Shown here: positions 51,300 to 60,727 of the stretch, piece after piece
Layout: the number at the start of each line of letters is the position of its first letter
How positions within the stretch are numbered: position 1 is the stretch's first letter
Source: an uncultured Rhodospirillaceae bacterium
GTDB taxonomy: Bacteria > Pseudomonadota > Alphaproteobacteria > CAAGCB01 > CAG-977
Length of the DNA stretch: 64,000 bases
Assembly: GCA_900550445.1 (NCBI GenBank)
Contig: URSF01000003.1
Span: 39,731 to 103,730 of the forward strand
Direction of reading: 5' to 3'
The notes under the pieces: model-generated
Seen by the model: the letters and a program-made list of their open reading frames with translations, nothing else
What the model was told of the DNA's origin: nothing
Databases searched by the model: none
Made by a program: the position numbers and the translations under genes

Positions 51300-52115
51300 C
51301 TACAGCGCGAATTTTTCACCCAGATAGACACGGCGCACGTCTTCGTGACGGACGACGTCCTGCGGATCGCCTTCCATTAAAACAACGCCGTCATGTAAAA
51401 TATAAGCGCGGTCAATAATATCCAATGTTTCGCGCACGTTGTGATCCGTAATCAAAACGCCGATGCCGCGGTGTTTTAAATGCGACACCAGATCTCTGAT
51501 TTCCCCGACCGATATCGGGTCGATCCCCGCCAGCGGTTCGTCCAGCAGAATAAACGACGGCGAAGAAGCCAAAGCGCGTGCGATTTCAACGCGGCGGCGT
51601 TCACCGCCCGACAACGCCAGCGCCGGCGCGCGGCGCAGATGAGCGATCGAAAATTCGTTTAACAGTTCTTCCAGCATTTCTTCGCGCCGGTCCCATCTGG
51701 GTTCGACGACTTCCAGAATCGCACGGATATTATTTTCAACGTTCAAACTGCGAAAGATTGACGCTTCCTGCGGCAGATAACCGATTCCCAGCCGCGCGCG
51801 GCGGTACATCGGCAAAGACGTTACATCTATGCCGTCCACCGTAACGGTACCGGAATCCGGCGTAATCAAACCGGTAATGCAATAAAAGGAAGTCGTTTTT
51901 CCCGCCCCGTTCGGCCCCAGCAGACCGACGGCTTCGCCGCGGTCAACCTTAAAAGAAACATTGCGCAGAACCGGGCGTTTCTTATAAGCTTTGGACAAAC
52001 ACTTGGCGCGCAGCCCCATATCCGTAGATGCGGCCAAACGCGGCGTATCGTTATTCCCTTTCGTCTGAGGAGCTGAGGAGTTTTTCGTTTGATTCGTGTC
52101 CGTCACCACTTTCAC
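51300..52115 (-). CDS. lptB: LPS export ABC transporter ATP-binding protein
   Basis: LptB is the ATPase of the LptB2FGC machine that pulls LPS from the inner membrane. The Walker A GPNGAGKTTS (near 75), the signature LSGGERRRVEIARALA and Walker B FILLDEPLAGIDP are present. A GTG at 52115 with AAGGGA upstream would give an extra low-complexity N-terminus overlapping lptA by 65 bases; an ATG at 52019 would give the usual length. Both are possible. Confidence 0.93.
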   Translation of the reverse strand: MKVVTDTNQTKNSSAPQTKGNNDTPRLAASTDMGLRAKCLSKAYKKRPVLRNVSFKVDRGEAVGLLGPNGAGKTTSFYCITGLITPDSGTVTVDGIDVTSLPMYRRARLGIGYLPQEASIFRSLNVENNIRAILEVVEPRWDRREEMLEELLNEFSIAHLRRAPALALSGGERRRVEIARALASSPSFILLDEPLAGIDPISVGEIRDLVSHLKHRGIGVLITDHNVRETLDIIDRAYILHDGVVLMEGDPQDVVRHEDVRRVYLGEKFAL

Positions 52116-52962
52116 TATCCCTTAAAACGGCGGGCGCCTTTGGTTTTTCAACAGCGACAGCTTTCTTTTCATTTTTGCCGTCGGGTACGAAAACGCCGCG
52201 TACCTGTCCTTTAGGTTTACCTTTTTCCGACAGCATTTGCAAGCGGCTGACGCCTGTTTTCATATTTATATCGGCTACCTCGCCGATAATAAAGTTATTC
52301 CCCTGAGAAATTTTGACGTTTCCCTGCAGCGTGGCCGTTTCCTTGTCCACCAGATAAACGCCGAAATCCCCCTGCACTTTTTCTTTGTCATTGGTAATCA
52401 CGACATTGTCTTCGGCTTCAAAACGTTCCACCTGCGTTTTTTCGCCTTCCTTAACGAAATAGGCTTTAACGACGTCGGCTTCAAGACGGCGGGAATCCTT
52501 TTGCGCGACAACGTTCTGACGGGCGACCGCCATGTCTTCGTTCTGCCACAATTCCAAAACCCGGGCCGTCATTTGTTCCTGGCCTGCAAACAGCTTAACC
52601 GGATTTCCTTTAAGAATAATTACCGATTTTTCAATTTCATACACGGCGGAATCAGAATAAACCGTTTGCTTGGGCGTTGTGATAATAACGTTTCCGAACG
52701 CCTTGACCAGATAAACCTCGCTGTCTTTGCCTTCCGGGCCGTCTTTGTAATATGCCGTGATTTTATCGGCGCCCAACGCCGTATCGCCGCGCACGACCAA
52801 CGCTTTTTTTTCTGCCGTCAGCGTTTTTTTACCGCTGTTCCATTCCAGGCCGCCTTCGGACGTTAAAACGACCTGTTGTTTTTTGGCAGCCGCCGCCCCG
52901 TCAAAAGGCAGCAAAGCACTCAGAAAAGCCAGACAACACCATAACCGACACCAGCCGCGCAT
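52051..52962 (-). CDS. lptA: LPS transport periplasmic protein LptA
   Basis: LptA has 303 residues with a signal peptide ending near DGAAAA. An OstA/LptA beta-jellyroll pattern follows (GADKITAYYK, GNVIITTPKQTVYSDSAVYEIEK, DSRRLEADVVKAYF, VQGDFGVYLVDKETATLQGNVKISQGNN). It bridges the periplasm for LPS. The C-terminal tail is long, charged and not conserved, which is common. It overlaps lptB. Confidence 0.9.
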   Translation of the reverse strand: MRGWCRLWCCLAFLSALLPFDGAAAAKKQQVVLTSEGGLEWNSGKKTLTAEKKALVVRGDTALGADKITAYYKDGPEGKDSEVYLVKAFGNVIITTPKQTVYSDSAVYEIEKSVIILKGNPVKLFAGQEQMTARVLELWQNEDMAVARQNVVAQKDSRRLEADVVKAYFVKEGEKTQVERFEAEDNVVITNDKEKVQGDFGVYLVDKETATLQGNVKISQGNNFIIGEVADINMKTGVSRLQMLSEKGKPKGQVRGVFVPDGKNEKKAVAVEKPKAPAVLRDSESGDGHESNEKLLSSSDERE

Positions 52963-52963
52963 T

Positions 52964-53656
52964 TTATTCTTCCCCGTCTTCCGGATAAAAGACCGCCCGC
53001 GTCTTTCCCGTCAGCTTGACAACCGTTCCGTTTTGCGTCACCGAAAATCCCTGAGCTCGGGCATAACCGGACGGCGTACGCAAAAAAACGTCCTTTGATC
53101 CGAGAATATCCCGATTTTTCATATTTATCAATGCCTGCGTCGTATCGATTTCATCGCCTGTTTCCGTATACAGGTTGACCTGTTTTAACAATTCCATGGT
53201 ATCGTCCGCCTGAGAATAAATACCGACGGCGGCGTCCAAAGCAAACCACCGGTCGTTTTGCATCAGCAAATCGGCCCTGATCGTATCCAGCTGAACGCGG
53301 CGCGTGTCGCCGGGCAGTTCAAAAGCGGTTTGAGCCGTCAGATTAAACGGTTCGCCTTTTTCATCTACGGTAAAAAAACGCGGATTAACCATCGCCTGAT
53401 CGTCCGGCAGATTCAGTTGGTCGACTTCGGAAGCGATCAGGGAAATATTTTCTTCCTGCTGAGCCTTCATCTGCGGCCATAAAATCACCAGCCCGATCAT
53501 TACCGCCGCTAAGCTGGGAAACAGCACTTTTAAAGAAATCACCAGCCGGCTGTGGTGACGCATGCGCTTTTTTTGCCGGCGCTGCCATTCGGCCGCCCCT
53601 TTTGTCTGGGTTTTGCCCCACTTTACATCGCTGAGATCAACGACTTTGTCTGCCAT
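52964..53656 (-). CDS. lptC: LPS export protein LptC
   Basis: LptC has 230 residues: a cytosolic N-terminus, one membrane segment at about 44-62, then a periplasmic beta-jellyroll domain (NPRFFTVDEKGEPFNLTAQTAFE and DTTQALINMKNRDILGSKDVFLRTP). It links LptB2FG to LptA. It lies one base before lptA and its start overlaps the kdsD stop by one base. Confidence 0.9.
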   Translation of the reverse strand: MADKVVDLSDVKWGKTQTKGAAEWQRRQKKRMRHHSRLVISLKVLFPSLAAVMIGLVILWPQMKAQQEENISLIASEVDQLNLPDDQAMVNPRFFTVDEKGEPFNLTAQTAFELPGDTRRVQLDTIRADLLMQNDRWFALDAAVGIYSQADDTMELLKQVNLYTETGDEIDTTQALINMKNRDILGSKDVFLRTPSGYARAQGFSVTQNGTVVKLTGKTRAVFYPEDGEE

Positions 53657-54627
53657 CAGGCAACTCCGGCACGCAGACAGTCATGCATGTGCAGCAGCCC
53701 GATCGGTTTTTTATGATCGTCTAAAACAAACAAACTGGTAATCCCCTTGCCGGTCGTGTTCATAATGCGCAAAGCGTCAATCGCCAGCGTCTGCGCCGTC
53801 GTTGTCGTCGGCGTACGCGTCATGACGTCCTGAATGGTTTTTGTCAGCAGATCCGGCGCCATAGCGCGGCGCAAGTCGCCGTCGGTAAACACGCCGCAGA
53901 ATTCGCCAGCGTCATTAACAACCCCCAGACAACCGAAGCCTTTGCCGCTCATTTCAATCAAAGCGTCCGACATATTGATATCGGGTTTTACCAAAGGCAT
54001 TTCATCGCCCTTATGCATCAAATCGGCGACGGTCAGCATCATTTTGCCCAGCTTGCCGCCCGGGTGGCGCAGTTTATATTCGTCTTTGGAAAAATTGTGC
54101 AGCTGCAAAAGCGCTATCGCCAGCGCGTCGCCCAAAGCCATCATCAGCGTCGTCGACGTCGTCGGCGCCAGACCGAACGGGCAGGCTTCCTGAATCGGAG
54201 GCAGGCATAAAACAATGTCCGACTGACGCGCCAAAGTGCTGTCGCGCCGTCCCGTCATACCGATCAGTTTAATGCTGAACCGGCGGCAAAAAGCGATAAT
54301 GTCGCTTAATTCCGGCGCTTCGCCCGAATTTGACAGCGCAATAACGATATCGTTCGGTTCAATCATACCCAGATCGCCGTGGCTGGCTTCGCCGGGGTGT
54401 ACAAAATAAGCCGTCGTTCCCAAAGAGGCCAGAGAAGCCGAAATTTTTCTGCCGACATGTCCGCTTTTCCCCATACCGGTAATAATGACACGTCCTTTGG
54501 TTGCGTTAATCGTATTAACGGCCTGAACAAAAGAATCGTCCAAACTGTCGGACAGCAGCTTTAAAGCTTCGCTTTCCAGATCCAGAACATGATGAGCACT
54601 TTTTAGTATTTCGGCAGACGTCAGCAT
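53656..54627 (-). CDS. kdsD: arabinose-5-phosphate isomerase
   Basis: This SIS-domain isomerase converts ribulose-5-phosphate to arabinose-5-phosphate for KDO synthesis. It has 323 residues. The SIS domain has GMGKSGHVGRKISASLASLG and HPGEASHGDLGMI; two CBS domains follow (VADLMHKGDEMPLV and DVMTRTPTTTTAQTLAI). It stands upstream of lptC in the usual LPS gene cluster. Confidence 0.95.
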   Translation of the reverse strand: MLTSAEILKSAHHVLDLESEALKLLSDSLDDSFVQAVNTINATKGRVIITGMGKSGHVGRKISASLASLGTTAYFVHPGEASHGDLGMIEPNDIVIALSNSGEAPELSDIIAFCRRFSIKLIGMTGRRDSTLARQSDIVLCLPPIQEACPFGLAPTTSTTLMMALGDALAIALLQLHNFSKDEYKLRHPGGKLGKMMLTVADLMHKGDEMPLVKPDINMSDALIEMSGKGFGCLGVVNDAGEFCGVFTDGDLRRAMAPDLLTKTIQDVMTRTPTTTTAQTLAIDALRIMNTTGKGITSLFVLDDHKKPIGLLHMHDCLRAGVA

Positions 54628-54657
54628 AAAAAAATCCTGTATAAAGATCAGTCAAGT

Positions 54658-55281
54658 TTAATGGGTAAATATGGTTTCGCAGTTAAACCCGGCGATATCC
54701 AAAACGCCGGCATGCGGCAGAAAATCAAAACACGCCCGGGCGTAATCCGTTCTGCCCTCGCGCGCCAGCAAACCGTCCAGCTTTTCTTTCAAAGCGTGCA
54801 GGTACAGCACGTCATTGGCGGCATATTTTAATTGTTCTTCGTTTAATTCTTCGGCGCCCCAATCGGAACACTGCTGTTCTTTTTCCAATTCAACGCCCAG
54901 CAGCTGCTGGCATAAAGCCTTCAGACTGTGGGACGGCGCGTTTGTCCGGGCGATTTTGGACGCGATTTTCGTACAGTAAATCGGCCGGCACAATACCCCC
55001 AGGTATAAATACAGCGCGGCCACGTCAAAACGGGCGTACTGAAAAATTTTCAAAACAGAGGAATCTTCCAGCAAAGCTTTCAAATTCGGCGCGTTATACC
55101 GTCCTTTTTTAAAACGGACGATATGACAGTTTCCGTTTCCGTCCCCCAGCTGAACCAGGCACAATCTGTCGCGGTGCAGATCCAACCCCATTGTTTCGGT
55201 ATCAACGGCAACGGCTTTTGAAAAACGAACCGAAGAAGGCAGGTCGCCTTCGTGAAAATAAATCTGTGTCATTGATGTCAT
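54658..55281 (-). CDS. rnd: RNase D-like 3'-5' exonuclease
   Basis: This DEDDy exonuclease-domain protein has 207 residues. Motifs are AVDTETMGLD (Exo I), FQYARFDVAALY (Exo II) and KYAANDVLYL (Exo III, with Tyr). There is no C-terminal HRDC domain, so it is shorter than E. coli RNase D. It probably trims tRNA or other small RNAs. It is the first gene on this strand after tRNA-Leu. Confidence 0.9.
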   Translation of the reverse strand: MTSMTQIYFHEGDLPSSVRFSKAVAVDTETMGLDLHRDRLCLVQLGDGNGNCHIVRFKKGRYNAPNLKALLEDSSVLKIFQYARFDVAALYLYLGVLCRPIYCTKIASKIARTNAPSHSLKALCQQLLGVELEKEQQCSDWGAEELNEEQLKYAANDVLYLHALKEKLDGLLAREGRTDYARACFDFLPHAGVLDIAGFNCETIFTH

Positions 55282-55291
55282 TTCCCCTTTT

Positions 55292-55323
55292 GTTCAAAAA
55301 GAAAGGGGCTTTAACCGCCCCTT
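55292..55323 (-). terminator. terminator of tRNA-Leu
   Basis: An AAGGGGC / GCCCCTT hairpin with a 7-base loop lies downstream of the tRNA on the minus strand and is followed by TTTCTTTTTG. Confidence 0.7.
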
Positions 55324-55341
55324 GCCTTTCAGAACTTGTCT

Positions 55342-55428
55342 TGGTGCCCAAAATAGGACTCGAACCTACACACCCTTGCGAGTACTAGCACCTGAAGCTA
55401 GCGCGTCTACCAATTCCGCCATTTGGGC
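55342..55428 (-). tRNA. tRNA-Leu (anticodon CAG)
   Basis: The minus strand folds as a class II tRNA of 87 bases with encoded CCA, acceptor GCCCAAA / TTTGGGC, a long variable arm and T arm GTTCGAGTCC. The anticodon loop TTCAGGT gives CAG (reads CUG). Confidence 0.95.
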
Positions 55429-55485
55429 AAAACAAGCTACGGCAGTTTTTTTATTACGAAGCGAACCGTTCGTCAACAAAAAAAA

Positions 55486-56280
55486 TCAAAAAAGATAAAA
55501 AAGAAAAATTCCCAGCAAAATCCGGTAAGCGGCAAAGATTGCAAAAGACGAATGTTTCAGCCATTTCATCAAAAATCCGATGGCCAGAATTCCCGCCGCG
55601 AAAGCAATCAGCATACCCAGCAAAATCATTTTTTCCGACGGATTTTCCCCCGCGGGCTGCGTCAAAATCTGCATAACGCCGAACGCGCCGGCCGCGCCGA
55701 TCGTCGGAATCGACAGCAGCATTGAAAACCGGGCTGATTCTTCACGGTTAATCCCCAAAGCTCTGGCGGCCGTCATCGTTATTCCCGAACGGCTGACGCC
55801 GGGAATCAACGCCAAAACCTGCGCCGCGCCGATCCAAAAAGCGTCGTTCAGCCCCATTTGTTCCACATTGCCCGCTGACGTTCCCTTTTTATCGGCCCAG
55901 TACAGCAAAATTCCGAAAACGATTGCCGTCACGGCAATCAGGCGCGGGTTTCTGAAATACTCTTCGATATAGGTATGGCAGAAAAAGCCGACCAAAAAAA
56001 CAGGCGCGCAGGCGATTCCCAGTTTTAACGCCAGCCGTGCCCGCGGCGAGGCAAAACGCCGTTTCAGCAAATCAAAGCTTCCCCCGATAATGGCGGCCGT
56101 GTCTTTTCTGAAATAAATCAGGACGGAAAACAACGTGCCGATATGCAGCGCAATATCCATCGCCATGCCCTGATCGTTCCAGCCGAACAGCCGCGGCGTT
56201 AAAATCAGATGCGCCGAAGAACTGACCGGTAAAAATTCGGCGACGCTTTGCACCAAAGCCAATATAACCGTCTGCAGCAT
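55486..56280 (-). CDS. uppP: undecaprenyl-diphosphatase
   Basis: UppP/BacA is an inner-membrane enzyme that recycles undecaprenyl pyrophosphate to the monophosphate carrier. EFLPVSSSAHLIL near residue 15 and GVSRSGITMTAARALGINREESARFSMLLSIP hold the active-site Glu, Ser and Arg. It has 264 residues with about eight membrane segments. The ATG at 56280 has AGGGGAG upstream; an in-frame GTG 18 bases earlier is less likely. Confidence 0.95.
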   Translation of the reverse strand: MLQTVILALVQSVAEFLPVSSSAHLILTPRLFGWNDQGMAMDIALHIGTLFSVLIYFRKDTAAIIGGSFDLLKRRFASPRARLALKLGIACAPVFLVGFFCHTYIEEYFRNPRLIAVTAIVFGILLYWADKKGTSAGNVEQMGLNDAFWIGAAQVLALIPGVSRSGITMTAARALGINREESARFSMLLSIPTIGAAGAFGVMQILTQPAGENPSEKMILLGMLIAFAAGILAIGFLMKWLKHSSFAIFAAYRILLGIFLFYLF

Positions 56281-56404
56281 TAAAAGCTCCCCTTTCACTT
56301 AAAAAATGATTTTTACACTGTGAAGTTTTTTTTAATTATTTACAAGCTATAAACTAATTTTTGGTAAGAATAAAAAGAATTGTCGTTTTTCAGGAAGACT
56401 GCAA

Positions 56405-57088
56405 ATGTATACGCTGTACCATCACTTGGCCGATCCTTTTTCCCGCAAGGTGCGGCTTATGCTGGCTGAAAAAGGGCTGGACTTTACGGCAAAGATCGAA
56501 GAACCCTGGAAATTCCGTCCTGAGTTTCTGGCAAAAAATCCGGCCGGAGAAATTCCCGTTTTGGAAGAAGCGGACGGACATATCCTGTGCGGCCACCGCC
56601 CGATCTGCGAATACATTGACGAAATCACGTCCCGTCCTTTGTTCGGCGCATACGCCCGCGACAAAGCGGAAGTCCGGCGTTTGTGCGATTGGTTCGACGA
56701 CAAATTTTTCAAAGAAGTCACCGTTTACCTGGCCGGTGAAAAAATTATAAAACGGCTGACAGGCGGCGTGCCGGATTCGGATTCGATTCGGGCGGGCAAA
56801 GCAAACATTACCGGTCACCTAAATTATATGGAATGGCTGTTAAAACAGCGCAACTGGCTGGCTGGCGAAGTCTTTACCATGGCGGATTTTTCCGCGGCGG
56901 CGCAGTTTTCGGTGCTGGATTACATCGGCGAAGTTCCCTGGGACAGAACGGAAAACGGCGCCCTTTTGTTTGAAGAAACCAAAAATTGGTACGCGCGCGT
57001 AAAATCCAGACCGTCATTCAGGGCAATTTTGACGGATCGCATCGCGGGCGTTATTCCGGCGCCCCATTACGGCGATTTGGACTTTTAA
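56405..57088 (+). CDS. glutathione S-transferase-family protein
   Basis: This GST-like protein has 227 residues with an N-terminal thioredoxin-fold domain (YHHLADPFSRKVRLMLAEKGL; NPAGEIPVLEEADGHILCGHRPICEYI) and a helical C-terminal domain with MEWLLKQRNWLAGEVFTMADFSAAAQFSVLDYI. The substrate is unknown. The AGGAAG site precedes the ATG. It is the first gene of a short plus-strand run with a lipoprotein and a glycosyltransferase. Confidence 0.9.
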   Translation: MYTLYHHLADPFSRKVRLMLAEKGLDFTAKIEEPWKFRPEFLAKNPAGEIPVLEEADGHILCGHRPICEYIDEITSRPLFGAYARDKAEVRRLCDWFDDKFFKEVTVYLAGEKIIKRLTGGVPDSDSIRAGKANITGHLNYMEWLLKQRNWLAGEVFTMADFSAAAQFSVLDYIGEVPWDRTENGALLFEETKNWYARVKSRPSFRAILTDRIAGVIPAPHYGDLDF

Positions 57089-57114
57089 GACAACGAAACA
57101 AGGATAAAAAAAAC

Positions 57115-57492
57115 ATGAAACGTTTCATATATCTGTTTGTTTTCTGCCTTTTTTTAAACGGCTGCCTTTCCTCGCCGACGCGCGTTTATTACTGGGCAAA
57201 GGAAAATACGGGTGCGGACCGTTTTGTTCATGATCATAACCGCTGTCTGAAAGAAGCCGATTTCTGGCCATGGAGATTTACGAATATGGATCCCATGGGG
57301 GCGGATACGCTGGATTTGCGTTTAGATTTAAAAAACGGCGGCATTTGGGCCAACTTTTCCCCCTATCCCGGCGCCATGCCCGTTTTCGTCAATACGGCCA
57401 ACCCGTCAAAAACCGTTATTTACTGGCGTTATTCGTCCTGCATGAAAAAGGCCGGCTATAAAGAACGCCGTCCTTATGGCGGACCAATGTAA
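57115..57492 (+). CDS. putative lipoprotein
   Basis: This 125-residue protein has a signal peptide and lipobox (LFLNGCLSS), so it is likely lipid-anchored at Cys17. The mature part has several Trp and Tyr and a NRCLKEADFWPWRFTN block, and two more Cys. No known family was recognised. The ATG at 57115 was chosen because the lipobox then has a normal length signal; the longer frame to 56986 lies inside the GST gene. Confidence 0.75.
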   Translation: MKRFIYLFVFCLFLNGCLSSPTRVYYWAKENTGADRFVHDHNRCLKEADFWPWRFTNMDPMGADTLDLRLDLKNGGIWANFSPYPGAMPVFVNTANPSKTVIYWRYSSCMKKAGYKERRPYGGPM

Positions 57493-57513
57493 CTTTAAAA
57501 CTGGAAGATGATT

Positions 57514-58689
57514 ATGACAACTAAAGAAAAAATCCCCGTTATTTTACAAATTCTGCCGCGATTGGAAACAGGCGGAGTCGAAAGAGGAACAACGGAAATC
57601 GCCGCGGCGATCAAAGGCGCGGGCTGGCGTTCCGTCGTCGTTTCCGGCGGCGGCCGTCTGGTACACGATCTGGAACGCGGGGGAACTGAACACATTACTT
57701 TGTCGGTTTATTCCAAAAATCCGGTTGTCATGCGCAAAAACGCCGCCCGTCTGGCGGAAATCATCAAAGAAAAAAACGTCGACATCGTTCACGCCAGATC
57801 CCGTGCGCCGGCGTGGAGTGCCAAATGGGCCTGTGAAAAAACCGGCGTTCCGTTTCTGACGACTTTTCACGGCGCTTATAACATGGGGCCGTTCAAAATT
57901 AAAAAGAAATACAATAAAGTCATGACGGCCGGCGTTTTGACAATTGCCGTATCCAACTTTATCAAACAGCATATATTGGATAATTACGAAGGCGTTAAAG
58001 CCGATAAAATTCGCGTTATCCACCGAGGAGCGGACATTGACCGTTTTGACGTTTCAAAAGTATCGCAGGAACGCCTGATCGCTTTGTCAAAAAAATGGCG
58101 GCTGCCCGAAGACCTGCCCGTTATCATGCTGCCCGGCCGGCTGACCCGCTGGAAAGGACAGCCGGTTATGCTGGACGCTTTGGCACAGATGCGGCATAAA
58201 AACATACGCTGCCTGTTTGTCGGATCCGACCAGGGCCGCAAGCGTTACCGCCGCGAACTGGAAAGAAAAGCAAAAAAGTTGGGATTGGATTCCGTCGTTC
58301 AGTTCGTTGATCACTGCAATGAAATGGACGTGGCCTATATGCTGTCCGACATTGTTGTTTCAGCGTCTACGGATCCCGAAGCGTTCGGCCGTGTCATTCC
58401 CGAAGCGCAGGCCATGGGCCGTCTGGTTGTCGGCCCGGATCACGGCGGCGCCACCGAAACGATCAAAGACGGCGAAACGGGATTTTTATTTAAGCACGGC
58501 GACGCCAAAGACCTGGCCGAAAAGCTGGACGCCGTTTTGGATATGTCCGCGGCGGAAAAGCAGAAAATGACCGAAAAAGCCGTTCAAAGCGTGCGCGGCG
58601 AATTTTCCAAAGACGCCATGTGCGCCAAAACGCTTGACCTTTACCGGGAAATCATGCGGGAATATCCCGTTGATAAAAAATCGGATTAA
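57514..58689 (+). CDS. GT4-family glycosyltransferase
   Basis: This 391-residue GT-B glycosyltransferase has an N-terminal LETGGVERGTTEIAAAI block and the C-terminal nucleotide-sugar site ASTDPEAFGRVIPEAQAMGRLVVGPDHGGATETI with the EX7E motif. It is likely an LPS core or other cell-surface glycosyltransferase. The ATG at 57514 has GGAAG at the right distance; an ATG 6 bases earlier is less likely. Confidence 0.88.
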   Translation: MTTKEKIPVILQILPRLETGGVERGTTEIAAAIKGAGWRSVVVSGGGRLVHDLERGGTEHITLSVYSKNPVVMRKNAARLAEIIKEKNVDIVHARSRAPAWSAKWACEKTGVPFLTTFHGAYNMGPFKIKKKYNKVMTAGVLTIAVSNFIKQHILDNYEGVKADKIRVIHRGADIDRFDVSKVSQERLIALSKKWRLPEDLPVIMLPGRLTRWKGQPVMLDALAQMRHKNIRCLFVGSDQGRKRYRRELERKAKKLGLDSVVQFVDHCNEMDVAYMLSDIVVSASTDPEAFGRVIPEAQAMGRLVVGPDHGGATETIKDGETGFLFKHGDAKDLAEKLDAVLDMSAAEKQKMTEKAVQSVRGEFSKDAMCAKTLDLYREIMREYPVDKKSD

Positions 58690-58784
58690 ATTGCTTTTTC
58701 GGCTTTGTTCTCTCTTGAATACAAAACAAAGCGGCATTACAATGCGCGCATCAAGAACTTTTAATGAGAAAGAAGATAATTTTC

Positions 58785-60704
58785 ATGGTTTCGATCAAAC
58801 TTCCCGACAGCTCCGTGCTGTCATTTGACGGACAGACCAGCGGCGCCGAAATTGCCGCGAAAATCGGTCCGGGGCTGGCCAAAGCGGCTTTGGCCGTCAA
58901 AGTCAACGGCAAACTGCAGGATCTGGCGACGCCGATCACGGCCGACGCGGACATTGACGTCATTACGGCGAAATCCCCTGAAGGGTTGGATATTATCCGT
59001 CATACGTGTTCTCATGTCATGGCGCAGGCGGTGCAGGAACTTTACCCTGAAACACAGGTCACGATCGGACCTGCGATTGAAAACGGGTTCTATTATGATT
59101 TTGCGCGCGAAACGCCGTTTACCCCCGCCGATCTGGAGGCCATAGAAAAGAAAATGGCCGAAATCGTCGACCGCGACGAACCGATCGTGCGCGAAGAAAA
59201 ACCGCGCGATGAAGCGATCGCTTTCTTTAAGGAAAAAGGCGAAAAATACAAAGTCGAACTGATCGAAGACCTGCCCGCAGACGCCGTCATCAGCTTTTAC
59301 AGACAGGGCGGTTTTATTGATTTATGCCGCGGGCCGCATCTGCCGTCCACGGGCAAAGTCGGCAAAGCGTTTAAATTAATGAAAGTGGCCGGCGCTTACT
59401 GGCGCGGCGATTCTTCGCGCGAACAGCTGCAGCGCATTTACGGCACGGCATGGGCTGATAAAAAAGCGCTGGACGCTTATCTGCTTCAGCTGGAAGAAGC
59501 CGAAAAACGCGATCACCGCAAACTGGGCCGCGAAATGGATCTGTTCCATTTTGAAGACGTCGCTCCCGGCGATATTTTCTGGCACCCGCACGGCTGGACG
59601 CTGTTTCAAACTTTGATCAATTACCTGCGCAAACGTCAAAACGACGTCGGATATGTGGAAATTAACACGCCGCAGATTATGGACCGCGTGTTATGGGAAA
59701 CGTCGGGACATTGGGACTGGTACCGCGAAAACATGTTCACGACGGAAATCGAAGACCGCGTTTACTGCGTTAAACCGATGAACTGTCCGGGCGGAATTCT
59801 GGTTTTCAAACAAGGGATTAAATCCTACCGCGACCTGCCGCAATACATTGCGGAATTCGGCCGCGTTCACCGTTACGAAGCCTCCGGCGCCATTCATGGA
59901 TTGTTCCGCGTGCGCGCTTTTACACAGGACGACGCGCATATTTTCTGCACCCCCGAACAGCTGGAAGACGAATGTCAGAAAGTCGTGCGTTTAATGCTCG
60001 ATATTTATGACGCGTTCGGATTAAAGGACGTGAGCATCAAACTGTCCACGCGCCCGGCCGAACGCATCGGCGCCGACGAACTGTGGGATAAAACGGAAAC
60101 CGCTTTGGCGCAGGCGCTGACCGACATGGGATATCAGTATACGCTGAACCCCGGAGACGGCGCTTTTTACGGCCCGAAGCTGGACTTTAAAGTCAAAGAT
60201 GCGATCGGCCGCGAATGGCAGCTGGGCACACTGCAGGTTGACATGAACCTGCCGGAACGTTTTGACGTTTCCTATATCGGCGAAGACGGCGAAAAACATC
60301 GTCCGATCATGTTGCACCGCGCTTTGTTCGGTTCTTTGGAACGCTTTACGGGCATTATGATTGAACATTACGCCGGAAAATTCCCGTTCTGGCTGGCGCC
60401 GTTGCAAGTCGTCGTCGCTACGATTACGGACGAAGGAAACGATTATGCGAAAGAAGTGTTGGCCGCTTTGAAAAAAGCCGGTATTCGTGCCGAAATCGAT
60501 CTGCGCAACGAAAAAATCAGCTATAAAATCCGCGAGCATTCTTTAAAAAAAGTGCCCGTTATGCTGGTTATCGGCAAAAAAGAAGCCGCAGATCATACGG
60601 TTACGATCAGACGGCTGGGACAGGAAAAGCAAGAAACGCTTGCACTTAACGACGTAATTGCTAAACTGAAAACCGAAGCGGTTTGGCCGCATATTGAAGA
60701 ATAA
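58785..60704 (+). CDS. thrS: threonyl-tRNA synthetase
   Basis: This class II synthetase has 639 residues with TGS, editing (HTCSHVMAQAVQELYPETQV, GGFIDLCRGPHLPSTGK) and catalytic domains (MNCPGGILVFKQGIKSYRDLP; RYEASGAIHGLFRVRAFTQDDAHIFC) followed by an anticodon-binding domain. The start at 58785 fits the family N-terminus (MVSIKLPDSSV). It is followed by infC, the usual order in many bacteria. Confidence 0.96.
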   Translation: MVSIKLPDSSVLSFDGQTSGAEIAAKIGPGLAKAALAVKVNGKLQDLATPITADADIDVITAKSPEGLDIIRHTCSHVMAQAVQELYPETQVTIGPAIENGFYYDFARETPFTPADLEAIEKKMAEIVDRDEPIVREEKPRDEAIAFFKEKGEKYKVELIEDLPADAVISFYRQGGFIDLCRGPHLPSTGKVGKAFKLMKVAGAYWRGDSSREQLQRIYGTAWADKKALDAYLLQLEEAEKRDHRKLGREMDLFHFEDVAPGDIFWHPHGWTLFQTLINYLRKRQNDVGYVEINTPQIMDRVLWETSGHWDWYRENMFTTEIEDRVYCVKPMNCPGGILVFKQGIKSYRDLPQYIAEFGRVHRYEASGAIHGLFRVRAFTQDDAHIFCTPEQLEDECQKVVRLMLDIYDAFGLKDVSIKLSTRPAERIGADELWDKTETALAQALTDMGYQYTLNPGDGAFYGPKLDFKVKDAIGREWQLGTLQVDMNLPERFDVSYIGEDGEKHRPIMLHRALFGSLERFTGIMIEHYAGKFPFWLAPLQVVVATITDEGNDYAKEVLAALKKAGIRAEIDLRNEKISYKIREHSLKKVPVMLVIGKKEAADHTVTIRRLGQEKQETLALNDVIAKLKTEAVWPHIEE

Positions 60705-60727
60705 CTTTTAACTGATGGAGGCTTTTT